DNA of 33,525 bases from Natronomonas aquatica (GTDB lineage: Archaea; Halobacteriota; Halobacteria; Halobacteriales; Haloarculaceae). Below the pieces are notes generated by a model that had not been told where the DNA came from, ran no database searches, and saw only the letters and a program-made list of their open reading frames with translations. The translations under genes were made by a program, and so were the position numbers. Within the stretch, counting starts at the first letter, position 1, and each line of letters begins with the position of its first letter. The stretch lies in assembly GCF_024449025.1 (NCBI RefSeq), contig NZ_JAHLKM010000028.1, positions 1-33,525 of the forward strand. The letters run 5' to 3'. Below are positions 1 through 6,601 of the stretch, piece after piece.

Positions 1-78
1 ACCGAAGAGTTGCCGATCGAGTACGCGGTCGAACTCAACCGGCTGATCGAACTCGAAATGGAGGGCTCGCTCGGATAA
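1..78 (+). CDS. sufB: SufB, C-terminal end (partial)
   Basis: Only the last 25 codons are inside the window; the frame is open from base 1 and stops with TAA at 76-78. The tail reads EYAVELNRLIELEMEGS, which fits the C-terminal helix of SufB, the scaffold subunit of the SufBCD complex that assembles Fe-S clusters in the cytoplasm. The identification rests mainly on the next gene: sufD starts one base after this stop, the usual sufB-sufD order in haloarchaea. The two are almost certainly co-transcribed, with sufC presumably further left, outside the window. Confidence 0.8.
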   Translation, partial: TEELPIEYAVELNRLIELEMEGSLG

Positions 79-79
79 C

Positions 80-1345
80 ATGTCCACGCAGGTACACGCA
101 TCCATCGACGAAGCGACGGTCAGACAGATCTCCGAAGAGCTCGACGAGCCCGAGTGGCTCCTCGAGACGCGTCTCGATGCGCTTTCGGCGCTCGACGACA
201 TCGAGTTCCCGGACGTCATCCAGACGCCCGGCCGGACGTGGACGAACCTCGAGGAACTCGACTACGAGTCGCTGGTCGACCCGCTCGAGGCCGCCGAAGA
301 GAAAGACCAGGTCGGCCCCGAAGAGATCGACGTGCTGCCGTTCGCCGAGGCGATCGAGACCCACGGCGATCTCCTCGAGGAGTACTTCGGGAGCATCGTC
401 GACCCCGAGTCGAACTACCTGACGGCGCTGTCGACGGCGCTGTTTACGACCGGAACGGTCGTCTACGTCCCCGAGGGCGTCGACGCCGAGGACGTGACGA
501 TCCGGACGACGATGAACTCCCGGTCGCTTTTCAACTACACGCTCGTCGTCGCCGAGGAATCGTCGTCGGTGACGATCCTCGAACGTCAAGAGAGCGGTGA
601 GGAGAGCGTTGCGCCGGAGGCGCAACGAAACGAAGGCGGTGAAACCGCCGGAGTCGACGGGAACCGCTATTACAGCGGGATCACGGAAATCGCCGCCCAC
701 GAGAACAGCTACGTCCAGTTCGGGAACCTCCAGGATCTCGACGAGACGACCTACGTCTACTCGCTGCGTGAGGCCGACATCGACACCTACGCGACGGTCA
801 ACTGGATCGAGTGCAACGTCGGTTCGCATCTGAGCAAGGCGTCCGTCGAGAGCCACCTCAACGGCGACTCCTCGGAGTCGAAGATCGTCGGCGCCTTCTA
901 CGGCCACAACGACCAGCACTTCGACATCGACGCGCGGGTGTGGCACAACGCCGAGCACACGACGGCGGATCTGGTCACGCGCGGCGTCATCGACGACGTG
1001 GCCCGGTCGGTCTACGAGGGCGTCCAGCACGTCGGCTCGGAGGCGTGGGACACCAGTTCCTACCAGCGTGAGAACACGCTGATGCTTTCGGACGAGAGCG
1101 AGGCCGACGCCTCGCCGAAGCTCATCATCAACAACCACGACACCGAGGCCTCCCACAGCGCGACCGTCGGGCAGGTCTCGGCGACGGACATGTTCTATAT
1201 GACCTCCCGGGGGCTCAGCGACCGGCTGGCACGGAACATGCTCGTGGAGGGCTTTTACGTCCCGGTCTTCGAGGAGATCGAGGTCGAAGAGCTCCGTGAA
1301 GACCTCCGAAGTCGGATCCAGGATCGGCTGCAGGCCCGCGAGTAA
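80..1345 (+). CDS. sufD: SufD, Fe-S cluster assembly protein
   Basis: This 421-residue protein is a SufB/SufD-family subunit of the SufBC2D scaffold that builds Fe-S clusters, with ATP supplied by SufC. The C-terminal half carries the family's beta-helix core and signature stretches: SKIVGAFYGHNDQHFD near residue 265, then SSYQRENTLMLSDESEADASPKL and NNHDTEASHSATVGQ near 325-360, with the conserved His and Glu residues. The ATG at 80 follows the sufB stop by one base, so translation is probably coupled. Residues about 172-190 (bases 598-655) look like an insertion: two perfect DNA hairpins encode a polar stretch between LERQESG and VDGNRYYS that I would not expect in SufD. The frame is kept, so the gene is probably functional. 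Confidence 0.95.
   Translation: MSTQVHASIDEATVRQISEELDEPEWLLETRLDALSALDDIEFPDVIQTPGRTWTNLEELDYESLVDPLEAAEEKDQVGPEEIDVLPFAEAIETHGDLLEEYFGSIVDPESNYLTALSTALFTTGTVVYVPEGVDAEDVTIRTTMNSRSLFNYTLVVAEESSSVTILERQESGEESVAPEAQRNEGGETAGVDGNRYYSGITEIAAHENSYVQFGNLQDLDETTYVYSLREADIDTYATVNWIECNVGSHLSKASVESHLNGDSSESKIVGAFYGHNDQHFDIDARVWHNAEHTTADLVTRGVIDDVARSVYEGVQHVGSEAWDTSSYQRENTLMLSDESEADASPKLIINNHDTEASHSATVGQVSATDMFYMTSRGLSDRLARNMLVEGFYVPVFEEIEVEELREDLRSRIQDRLQARE
598..655 (+). repeat. In-frame palindromic insert in sufD
   Basis: Two perfect inverted repeats stand side by side. One has a 9-bp stem (607-615 with 619-627) around GGA. The other has a 6-bp stem (635-640 with 644-649) around GAA. Both have a three-base spacer and both are read through in frame. 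The encoded residues (roughly ESVAPEAQRNEGGETAG) sit in what looks like a surface loop. The same arm-3-arm design recurs at 4795-4839 and 6197-6304. Confidence 0.75.
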
Positions 1346-1386
1346 CGCGCGTCGCTTTTCGATTCGATTTCTTTTCGGCGACGGTG

Positions 1387-1686
1387 CTAACGTGCATAAC
1401 GGTCGATCTCTCGGTCGGTCTCCCGGAGGGTGAACGGGCCGATAGAGTGTGCTCGCTCGGTCACCGTCGCAACGGGAAGCACGTCGAAAGCCGTATCGAC
1501 CGAGTCGGAGTCCAAGAGCGCGACCCCGGCCGGACCCACGAGCGAGACACCGACGAGCGCAACAATAATCAGCCCGACGATACCGGTCGTCATGTATCGA
1601 CGGTCGGTGTCCAACAGGGGGTACAGCACGAACGTGTTCAGGGCCGAGCGCTCGCGCATCCTGTTTGCCGACTCGTCGTCCGACAT
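1387..1686 (-). CDS. Small membrane protein of unknown function
   Basis: A 99-residue protein starting MSDDESANRMRERSALN. One clear hydrophobic segment, rich in Gly, Val and Ile (about residues 33-60, TTGIVGLIIVALVGVSLVG), suggests a single membrane helix; the rest is charged and soluble. The frame is open nine codons further upstream, but the ATG at 1686 is preferred because a T-rich TATA-like element (about 1709-1716 on this strand) lies the right distance for a leaderless transcript. It converges on sufD, with 41 bases between the two stop codons. I do not recognise the family; no function is claimed. Confidence 0.7.
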   Translation of the reverse strand: MSDDESANRMRERSALNTFVLYPLLDTDRRYMTTGIVGLIIVALVGVSLVGPAGVALLDSDSVDTAFDVLPVATVTERAHSIGPFTLRETDREIDRYAR

Positions 1687-1804
1687 ACGTACCGACCCGT
1701 CGGGAGCGGACAAAAACGGCGCGGCGAGGGGAACTTCTTAAGTCGCCACGGTGCCGAGCCGTGAGTATGCCCGACGTACGATCCGCCGACCAAGGGGTGG
1801 GGCG

Positions 1805-2290
1805 ATGAGTCTCACACAGCCGGTCGCGTCGGACCACCAGCTCGCGCGATTGCTCCAGATAGGGATGGTGCTCGAGGAGGTCGTCGAGGCCCGCGCCCAC
1901 AACCACTACGAGGCGCTCGGCGACGACGAACTCGACGCCGAGATCGTCGCCCTGCTGGAGGACGCCGCCGAAGAGTCCGGCGAACACCGCCGACGGCTCG
2001 AGGCGCTCGTCGACGAACTCGACGCCGATCCGATCGCCTACGAGGAGATCGAACGGCTCGTCTCGGCCCGTTACGAATCGGACACGGACTTCGACGGCGT
2101 GCTGTACGATCAGCTGTGTAACGAAGAAACGGCCTACAAGTTCTACGACGACCTGATCGCCGCGATCGAGGGATCGGACATCGAGTTCACGATCGGTCGT
2201 GATCGCCTGCTCGCCGTCCTCGAGGAGATCAGAGCCGAAGAGCGCGAGGGCGTCGAGGAAGTCACCGAACTCATGGAGCGACGACGATGA
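1805..2290 (+). CDS. Ferritin-like domain protein
   Basis: A 161-residue, almost wholly helical acidic protein. Helices carry carboxylate/His patterns typical of the ferritin-like four-helix bundle: EEVVEARAHNHYEAL near residue 22, EESGEHRRRLEAL near 58, CNEETAYKFYDDL near 105, and EEIRAEEREGVEEV near 140. The E-x2-H spacing suggests a bound di-iron or manganese site. An upstream GTG at 1751 is in frame, but the TATA-like CTTCTTAAG at about 1733-1741 would place transcription start near 1763, so the ATG at 1805 is preferred. Its stop overlaps the start of the DtxR-type repressor, which suggests a metal-storage or metal-oxidation role under that repressor's control. Confidence 0.75.
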   Translation: MSLTQPVASDHQLARLLQIGMVLEEVVEARAHNHYEALGDDELDAEIVALLEDAAEESGEHRRRLEALVDELDADPIAYEEIERLVSARYESDTDFDGVLYDQLCNEETAYKFYDDLIAAIEGSDIEFTIGRDRLLAVLEEIRAEEREGVEEVTELMERRR

Positions 2291-2724
2291 ACACGCAGGC
2301 ACAATACCTCAAAACGATCTACCTCGTCCAGGAGGAAGCCGACGGCCCCGCCTCGACCGGCGCGATCGCCGACCGGGTCGGCGTCAGCCCGGCCAGCGCG
2401 AACGAGATGATCGGCAAACTCGAGGAGCGCGGGCTCGCCGACCACGAAAAATACAAGGGTGTTTCGCTGACCGACGAGGGGATCAGTCGGGCCCGTGACG
2501 CCCTGCAGACCTACTGTATCATCGAACGGTTCCTCTGGGAGGTGCTCGAAGTCGAGGACTTCCAGGCGGAGGCCCGCCAGCTCGAGAGCGTCATCGACGA
2601 GACGGTCGCCGAACGCCTCGATACGATCATCGACCGGCGGGACTGCTGTCCGGACTGTTTCGATGCCGAGACCGACGCCTGCGAGTTGCTCGAACTCGAG
2701 GTCCCCTCCGAACCGGCCGACTGA
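2287..2724 (+). CDS. sirR: DtxR/SirR-family metal-dependent transcriptional regulator
   Basis: A 145-residue protein with the DtxR/MntR/IdeR architecture. An N-terminal winged helix (residues 1-62) carries the recognition-helix motif VGVSPASANEMIGKLEERGL, followed by the metal-binding dimerisation domain (about 65-115, with YCIIERFLWEVLEVEDFQAEARQLE). The short Cys-rich tail (CCPDCFDAETDAC) is a feature of haloarchaeal members and could form a small metal knuckle. ATG overlaps the TGA of the ferritin-like gene by four bases (ATGA), so the two are translationally coupled. The likely role is Fe(II)- or Mn(II)-dependent repression of metal uptake and storage genes, possibly including its own operon. 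Which metal it senses cannot be read from the sequence. Confidence 0.9.
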   Translation: MNTQAQYLKTIYLVQEEADGPASTGAIADRVGVSPASANEMIGKLEERGLADHEKYKGVSLTDEGISRARDALQTYCIIERFLWEVLEVEDFQAEARQLESVIDETVAERLDTIIDRRDCCPDCFDAETDACELLELEVPSEPAD

Positions 2725-2788
2725 CTCCGGGAAGGCGATCCGAACGAAGGGTAACGCTATTGTGCGGGAAGGGCATACCGATCGATGC

Positions 2789-2861
2789 AGCCCCGTGGTG
2801 TAGCGGCCAATCATAGCGGCCTTTGGAGCCGTTGACGGCGGTTCGAATCCGCCCGGGGCTA
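2789..2861 (+). tRNA. tRNA-Gln (anticodon TTG)
   Basis: The cloverleaf can be drawn completely. The 7-bp acceptor stem pairs 2789-2795 with 2854-2860. The anticodon stem pairs 2816-2820 with 2828-2832 (one G-U) around loop CTTTGGA, giving anticodon TTG at 2823-2825. The T arm pairs 2837-2841 with 2849-2853 around TTCGAAT. The D stem is short, with a G-U and a mismatch, as often seen in haloarchaeal tRNAs. Base 2861 is the discriminator A; CCA is not encoded and there is no intron. Accessory DNA begins right after the 3' end. Confidence 0.95.
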
Positions 2862-2891
2862 TCTATCCTCCATTTGTATTACGTAAGCGAG

Positions 2892-3020
2892 CAAGACCGG
2901 GACGACATCATGGCGTACGAGGTGCTCGCCGACCAACGATACCTCGCCGACGACCGGTTAACCCTCACGGACGTGCGGATGTTTCCGACGCTGGTTCGCT
3001 TCGATGAGACCGTGAGCCCC
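2892..3020 (+). pseudogene. Fragment of a xi-class glutathione transferase (glutathionyl-hydroquinone reductase-like)
   Basis: Translation in the frame of 2910 gives YEVLADQRYLADDRLTLTDV followed by RMFPTLVRFDE. This is the conserved C-terminal helical segment of xi-class GSTs (YqjG/ECM4 family), where the consensus reads like LADQRYLxGDRLTEADxRLFxTLVRFD. Nothing recognisable as the N-terminal thioredoxin fold or the active-site Cys precedes it, because the frame runs straight into the tRNA. Downstream of the match the translation becomes unrelated. It is therefore a decayed gene fragment, about 40 residues of an expected 320 or so. Its position just 3' of the tRNA suggests it was cut off by integration or deletion at the tRNA. 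Confidence 0.7.
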
Positions 3021-3165
3021 ACCGTGCAGGGCTCACAACACGAACCCTACGAGGCCGAGATCGAGAGCGGTGGTAACGAACCCGAAAACGTCGACGCCTC
3101 CTGCACGCGTCATACGGCTGGGTGGGTACTACAGGTATATCGGCGAGATGTGTTCCTTCTTTCTA

Positions 3166-3852
3166 TCAGAGTCTGTCGAATTGGGTTCGCAAGAACTGAA
3201 TCAGGTCGTCGATGTTGTCCTCTGGGAGTTCCTTCTGTTGGAACACGCCCCTGAACGAGTCCGCGAACTCGTCGCTTTCGAGTTCCGCCAGCACGCGTTC
3301 GATTTGCTCGGCCAACTGGTTCGGATTCCCGCGATGGATGTGTTGTTCGATGCTGTCGAGATCTGCCTCGGCGCCGACGATCACCAGATCCCGTGCATCC
3401 GCGAGCCGACCGCTGTGGAGTTTGAGCGCGAACAGCAGTTCCGGCTCGGGAATCCGAGCCATCATGCCCTCCGCTACTTCGAGAGACTCGACGACGCTGT
3501 GTTCGTGGAGACAGCGGTACGACCATTCCGCATCAGTCTGCCGACAGCGAAGTGCGCCGACGAGTGCGTCAAATTCGACCGCGTAATCGCCAACCGGTTT
3601 TTCGTACCGGACGATTCGCCCCTCGTACACGTTTGCCACGTCGTTATCGAACGCTTTGCTGTACCCCAACTCGATGAGGAGGGCGTCGTACGCATCGCGT
3701 TCTGTTTCAGGGATCACCATATCGACATCAGTAGTGAACCGGGTCTGAAACGCCGAGATTGCCCATCCTCCGACGAGTACGTACGACAGTTCTTCGTCCT
3801 GTACGGCGCGGTGTGCGTCGATGAGTTCGGCTTGACGCTCTTGGAGGCTCAT
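3166..3852 (-). CDS. Nucleotidyltransferase, candidate AbiEii-like/DUF6036-type toxin
   Basis: A 228-residue protein with the minimal nucleotidyltransferase signature near its N terminus: VLVGGWAIS (residues about 26-34), then RFTTDVDMVI (about 38-47), supplying the GG and paired Asp residues of the pol-beta-type active site. A possible third acidic residue is in AVEFDAL near 92. The C-terminal part is helical and charged. It starts 10 bases after the stop of the HTH gene and forms a two-gene operon with it. That order (HTH protein first, nucleotidyltransferase second) is the arrangement of AbiE-type toxin-antitoxin systems, in which the transferase is the toxin. The assignment to toxin is by family and context. 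A simple metabolic or tRNA-modifying nucleotidyltransferase is the alternative. Confidence 0.7.
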   Translation of the reverse strand: MSLQERQAELIDAHRAVQDEELSYVLVGGWAISAFQTRFTTDVDMVIPETERDAYDALLIELGYSKAFDNDVANVYEGRIVRYEKPVGDYAVEFDALVGALRCRQTDAEWSYRCLHEHSVVESLEVAEGMMARIPEPELLFALKLHSGRLADARDLVIVGAEADLDSIEQHIHRGNPNQLAEQIERVLAELESDEFADSFRGVFQQKELPEDNIDDLIQFLRTQFDRL

Positions 3853-3862
3853 TATGGGTCGT

Positions 3863-4546
3863 TCAGTCGGCAGTCATCTGGTTATGATGACTCGCGTCGA
3901 TGTCGACGTCGTGTTCGTCGGCGATCATCTCCAACGCCGGTTCGTACGCCGGCCGGGTCTCCATCATCTGACTGACCGCGTCGTCCAACGGAATCACGGG
4001 ATTGCCGTCGACCCACTCGACGTCGATGTCCTTTGCCTGCGGGAACAAGACGTAGTGGACGCTCCCGTCAACATCGGCCGCGTCCGGGCGTTCTCCCAAA
4101 GTAGTGTCGACCCCGAACCGCTCGACGAACTCGATCCACCGATCGACGTCGCGCTCGTGAACCTCGATAAACACGGGGTAGTCGTCGTGGCCTCTGGCGA
4201 TCTGGAACCCCCCGTGCGTCCAGACGTAGGCGGCATCGATCTCCGTGTAGGCGAACTCCATCCCGGCGAAGTGGAGGATCACGTACGCGTCCTCCTGTGA
4301 AACTTCGTCGCGGGTGTACAACGTTCCCATCATCTCCTCGTAGCGCCGACGCATCTCGTAGTCACGGATTCGAACTCCGCTATCTGTATAACAGATAATT
4401 TCTTGGTCGTCCAATCGATTGATCCAGTCGTAGACCCACGAATACGATGTACCGATCTTATTCGAGATTCGGTTGATAGAATCCCCACACTGTGCCGACA
4501 AGACGATTTTCGCAGCGGTGGGATTCATGAAATCGGTTGTCGTCAT
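3863..4546 (-). CDS. HTH-domain protein, candidate antitoxin/regulator of the nucleotidyltransferase
   Basis: A 227-residue protein. Residues about 8-60 form a winged-helix/MarR-like DNA-binding region (AAKIVLSAQCGDSINRISNK, then SYSWVYDWINRLDDQEII). Residues 65-227 form an uncharacterised alpha/beta domain with aromatic-rich strands (AYVILHFAGMEFAYTEIDAAYV, YPVFIEVHERDVDRWIEFVE). Upstream and probably co-transcribed with the nucleotidyltransferase, 10 bases apart. The architecture (N-terminal wHTH plus a larger C-terminal domain, first gene) parallels AbiEi antitoxins, though I cannot show homology to AbiEi by eye. AT-rich stretches upstream of the start (about 4556-4575) could hold the promoter and an autoregulatory operator. 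Confidence 0.6.
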   Translation of the reverse strand: MTTTDFMNPTAAKIVLSAQCGDSINRISNKIGTSYSWVYDWINRLDDQEIICYTDSGVRIRDYEMRRRYEEMMGTLYTRDEVSQEDAYVILHFAGMEFAYTEIDAAYVWTHGGFQIARGHDDYPVFIEVHERDVDRWIEFVERFGVDTTLGERPDAADVDGSVHYVLFPQAKDIDVEWVDGNPVIPLDDAVSQMMETRPAYEPALEMIADEHDVDIDASHHNQMTAD

Positions 4547-4618
4547 CGTCCATCTAGTTATCTTGAACGAGATGATAACTGATGAATCTATCGGCGGATC
4601 CTGAATATAGAAAGAAAC

Positions 4619-4848
4619 GGTTTACAGGCGGTCGAGGCGAATGCCCCGATGCTTGCTCGTGGTCTTCAGGAGTTCGGTCTGGGAGGGGCCGAAGTGACGC
4701 CCGTGGGGACTGCGACCGCTGTGGGAACCGACGAAGACCGCCCTCCGTCGGTTCCTGCAAGTCGCGTCATCGAAACGGAAAGCCTCGGGGTCGTACGGAA
4801 ATCTTTGATTTCCGTGATGACGAGACGCTCTGCGTCTCGAACCACTTG
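4619..4848 (+). pseudogene. C-terminal remnant of an IS1341-type tnpB
   Basis: In the frame of 4649 the translation reads VEANAPMLARGLQEFGLG, then AEVTPVGTATAVGTD, then ASRVIETESLG. This follows the C terminus of haloarchaeal TnpB (IS891/IS1136/IS1341 type), where a D-x-N-A-A RuvC motif is followed by a GL-x-E-x-G helix and a tail like VTPVETAxPxDTxxxSAKRVVETGSP. Everything N-terminal to the last RuvC motif is missing, and the catalytic motif is altered. The tail is broken after ESLG by the hairpin cluster at 4784-4856. No tnpA or left end is visible, so it is a dead fragment. The rest of 4547-4919 holds only this remnant and the promoter region of the next gene. Confidence 0.65.
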
Positions 4849-4856
4849 ACCCCGAG
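4784..4856 (+). repeat. T-shaped nest of three perfect inverted repeats
   Basis: The outer arms of 9 bp (4784-4792 with 4848-4856) enclose two hairpins with three-base loops: 9-bp arms 4795-4803/4807-4815 around TTT, and 8-bp arms 4821-4828/4832-4839 around TCT. All three stems are perfect. As single-stranded DNA or RNA this would fold into a three-way junction. It interrupts the TnpB tail, and the inner hairpins have the same design as those in sufD and the histidine kinase. It could be a small palindromic insertion unit or an RNA-level terminator-like structure. Confidence 0.8.
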
Positions 4857-4883
4857 ACGGTTCACGCGTTTCACCGAGCCACA

Positions 4884-4893
4884 GGTATATACC
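4884..4893 (+). promoter_or_regulatory. TATA box of the histidine kinase gene
   Basis: GGTATATACC is centred about 31 bases before the ATG at 4920. This is close to the archaeal TATA-to-start distance and predicts a leader of only a few bases. Confidence 0.5.
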
Positions 4894-4919
4894 GATCCGG
4901 GCGAAAAACGGGTCATTAC

Positions 4920-6599
4920 ATGGCGTCGAACGACGACAGCCAGGGGCCTCCGGAGATCCCATCGGAACTCCCGTTCGAGCTGCTCCTGGCCGAGGCCCCG
5001 TTCGGCGTGCTCGTCATCGATTCGACCAGTACGATACGGTACACGAACGAGGCACTGACTGACACGCTCGGGTACGAGCCCGCGGCGCTCGTCGGCGAGT
5101 CGCTGACGCGGCTGATCCCCAGCCGGCTGCAGTCCTCCCATCTCGAGGCGTTCGAGGCGTACTTGGAGAGCGGTCAGCGCCACCTCGATTGGGATCAAAT
5201 CGAGCTGTCGGCGGTCCACAGCGCGGGCCACGAGGTCCCGGTCGTCATCGCCATCCAGGAGACGCCGACCGAAGACAAAGACCTCTTTACCGGTATCGTC
5301 GTCGACGTCTCCGAGCAGTCCCGTCTCGAACGGGAACTCGAAGCGAACGTCGACGTTCTGCACGAACTCTACGTGATCGCCTCCGATTCGACGCTGTCGT
5401 TCGAACAGCGCCGACAGAGCGTCCTCGAACTCGGCTGTCGCTACCTAGATCTCCCCTACGGGTTCGTCACCGAGATCACGTCCGCCGAGCAGACGATCGT
5501 CGACGCCGTCGGCGACCACGAACTCCTCCAGTCCGGCGAGACGTGCCCGATCGAGGAATCGTACTGCCGGCGGACGATCGAGGGGGACGGGTTCCTCGCG
5601 GTCGCAAACGCCGTCGAGGAGGGCTGGGAGGAGGATCGGGCCTACGAGCGGTTCGGGCTGGGAAGCTATATCGGCGGCAAGCTCGTCGTCGACGGGGGAC
5701 TCTTCGGGACGCTCTGTTTCGCCTCGCACGACCCCCGCGGTCGGCCGTTCTCCGACAGCGAACGGACGTTCGTCGAACTGGCGAGCCGGTGGCTGGGGTA
5801 CGAGATTCAGCAGCGCCGCCAGCGTCGGCAGCTCGAACGGCAGAACGACCGGCTCGATCGGTTCGCGAGCCGGGCCTCCCACGACCTCCGGAACCCGCTT
5901 TCGGCCGCGAAGGGACGGCTCGAACTCGCCCGTGAGCGACACGAGGGCGACGAGGACATCGAGGCGGCCCTCGAGGCGATCGCCGACGCCGACGCCCGCA
6001 TCGACGAGACCCTCGAGTTCGCCCGGCTCGGCGGGGCCGTCACCGATCCACAGCCGGTCGCCCTCGCCGAGGCCGCCCGGGTCGCGTGGGAGCGGGCCGG
6101 CGAGGCGACGGCGACGATGACCGTCGAGGACGACATCGAGATCCGCGGGGACCGCGATCGGATCGAACGGCTCCTCGAGAACCTGTTTCGGAACAGCGTG
6201 GAGCATGGCTCCACGAGCAGTCGGACACAGTCCGACGACAGCGTCGAACACGGTTCGACGAGCAATCGGCCGCAGGCCGATGACAGCGTGGAGCACGGCT
6301 CCACAGGCAGTCCGACGGAGTCCGACGACGCCGTCGAACACGCCGGAACCGGTGTCACTGTCCGGCTCGGCGGGCTTTCGGACGGCACCGGCTTCTACGT
6401 CGCCGACGACGGCCCCGGCGTCCCCGAAGACGACCGCGAGACGGTTCTCGGATCCGGCTACACGACGAGCGAGGAGGGCAGCGGCTTCGGGCTGGCGATC
6501 GTCACGGAGATCGCGGCCGCCCATGGGTGGGACGTCCGGGTCATCGAATCCGCCGCGGGCGGCGCGCGTTTCGAGATCGTCGACGTGACCGTGTCGTAA
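4920..6599 (+). CDS. PAS-GAF sensor histidine kinase with tandem-repeat insert
   Basis: A 559-residue soluble histidine kinase with no membrane segment, so it senses a cytoplasmic signal. The PAS domain is at about 20-140 (FGVLVIDSTSTIRYTNEA), and the GAF domain at about 150-298 (YGFVTEI, CPIEESYCRRTIEGD, YIGGKLVVDGGLFGTLCF). The HisKA helix follows with the phosphoacceptor in ASHDLRNPL near residue 321. The HATPase_c domain has its N box ENLFRNSVEHG near 420, G1 VADDGPGVPE and G2 GSGFGLAIV. Between the N box and the next strand (VTVRLGG) lie about 45 extra residues made of a repeated unit DD[SA]VEHGST-x-x-P-x-[SA], a copy-like expansion of the N-box end. No receiver gene is adjacent. The insert lies in or next to the ATP lid region and may alter kinase activity. 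Confidence 0.92.
   Translation: MASNDDSQGPPEIPSELPFELLLAEAPFGVLVIDSTSTIRYTNEALTDTLGYEPAALVGESLTRLIPSRLQSSHLEAFEAYLESGQRHLDWDQIELSAVHSAGHEVPVVIAIQETPTEDKDLFTGIVVDVSEQSRLERELEANVDVLHELYVIASDSTLSFEQRRQSVLELGCRYLDLPYGFVTEITSAEQTIVDAVGDHELLQSGETCPIEESYCRRTIEGDGFLAVANAVEEGWEEDRAYERFGLGSYIGGKLVVDGGLFGTLCFASHDPRGRPFSDSERTFVELASRWLGYEIQQRRQRRQLERQNDRLDRFASRASHDLRNPLSAAKGRLELARERHEGDEDIEAALEAIADADARIDETLEFARLGGAVTDPQPVALAEAARVAWERAGEATATMTVEDDIEIRGDRDRIERLLENLFRNSVEHGSTSSRTQSDDSVEHGSTSNRPQADDSVEHGSTGSPTESDDAVEHAGTGVTVRLGGLSDGTGFYVADDGPGVPEDDRETVLGSGYTTSEEGSGFGLAIVTEIAAAHGWDVRVIESAAGGARFEIVDVTVS
6197..6342 (+). repeat. Tandem repeat of palindromic units inside the kinase N-box region
   Basis: About three copies of a roughly 48-bp unit, each containing two inverted repeats with three-base spacers. 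Perfect arms are at 6197-6204/6208-6215, 6220-6226/6230-6236, 6242-6249/6253-6260, 6265-6271/6275-6281 and 6288-6294/6298-6304. A sixth, at about 6311-6328, is imperfect. The arms differ in sequence between copies while staying self-complementary, so pairing rather than sequence is conserved. Each unit keeps the reading frame and re-encodes SVEHGST or a near version. Confidence 0.88.
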
Positions 6600-6601
6600 G
6601 G

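Noticed and set aside
1751-1804. Upstream GTG start of the ferritin-like gene
   Set aside because: It lies before the transcription start predicted from the TATA-like element, and the extra residues are Arg-rich and unlike the rest of the protein.
35-2302. 755-codon open frame on the minus strand across sufD and neighbours, and similar long minus frames (e.g. 5445-7799, 11531-12856, 22113-23501)
   Set aside because: They lie opposite well-supported genes and arise from high GC and codon bias; their translations are Arg/Val/Asp-rich without recognisable domains.
2789-4548. Integrated element bounded by a duplicated tRNA-Gln 3' end
   Set aside because: No second copy of the tRNA tail was found in the window and no integrase gene is present; only the accessory nature of the patch is supported.
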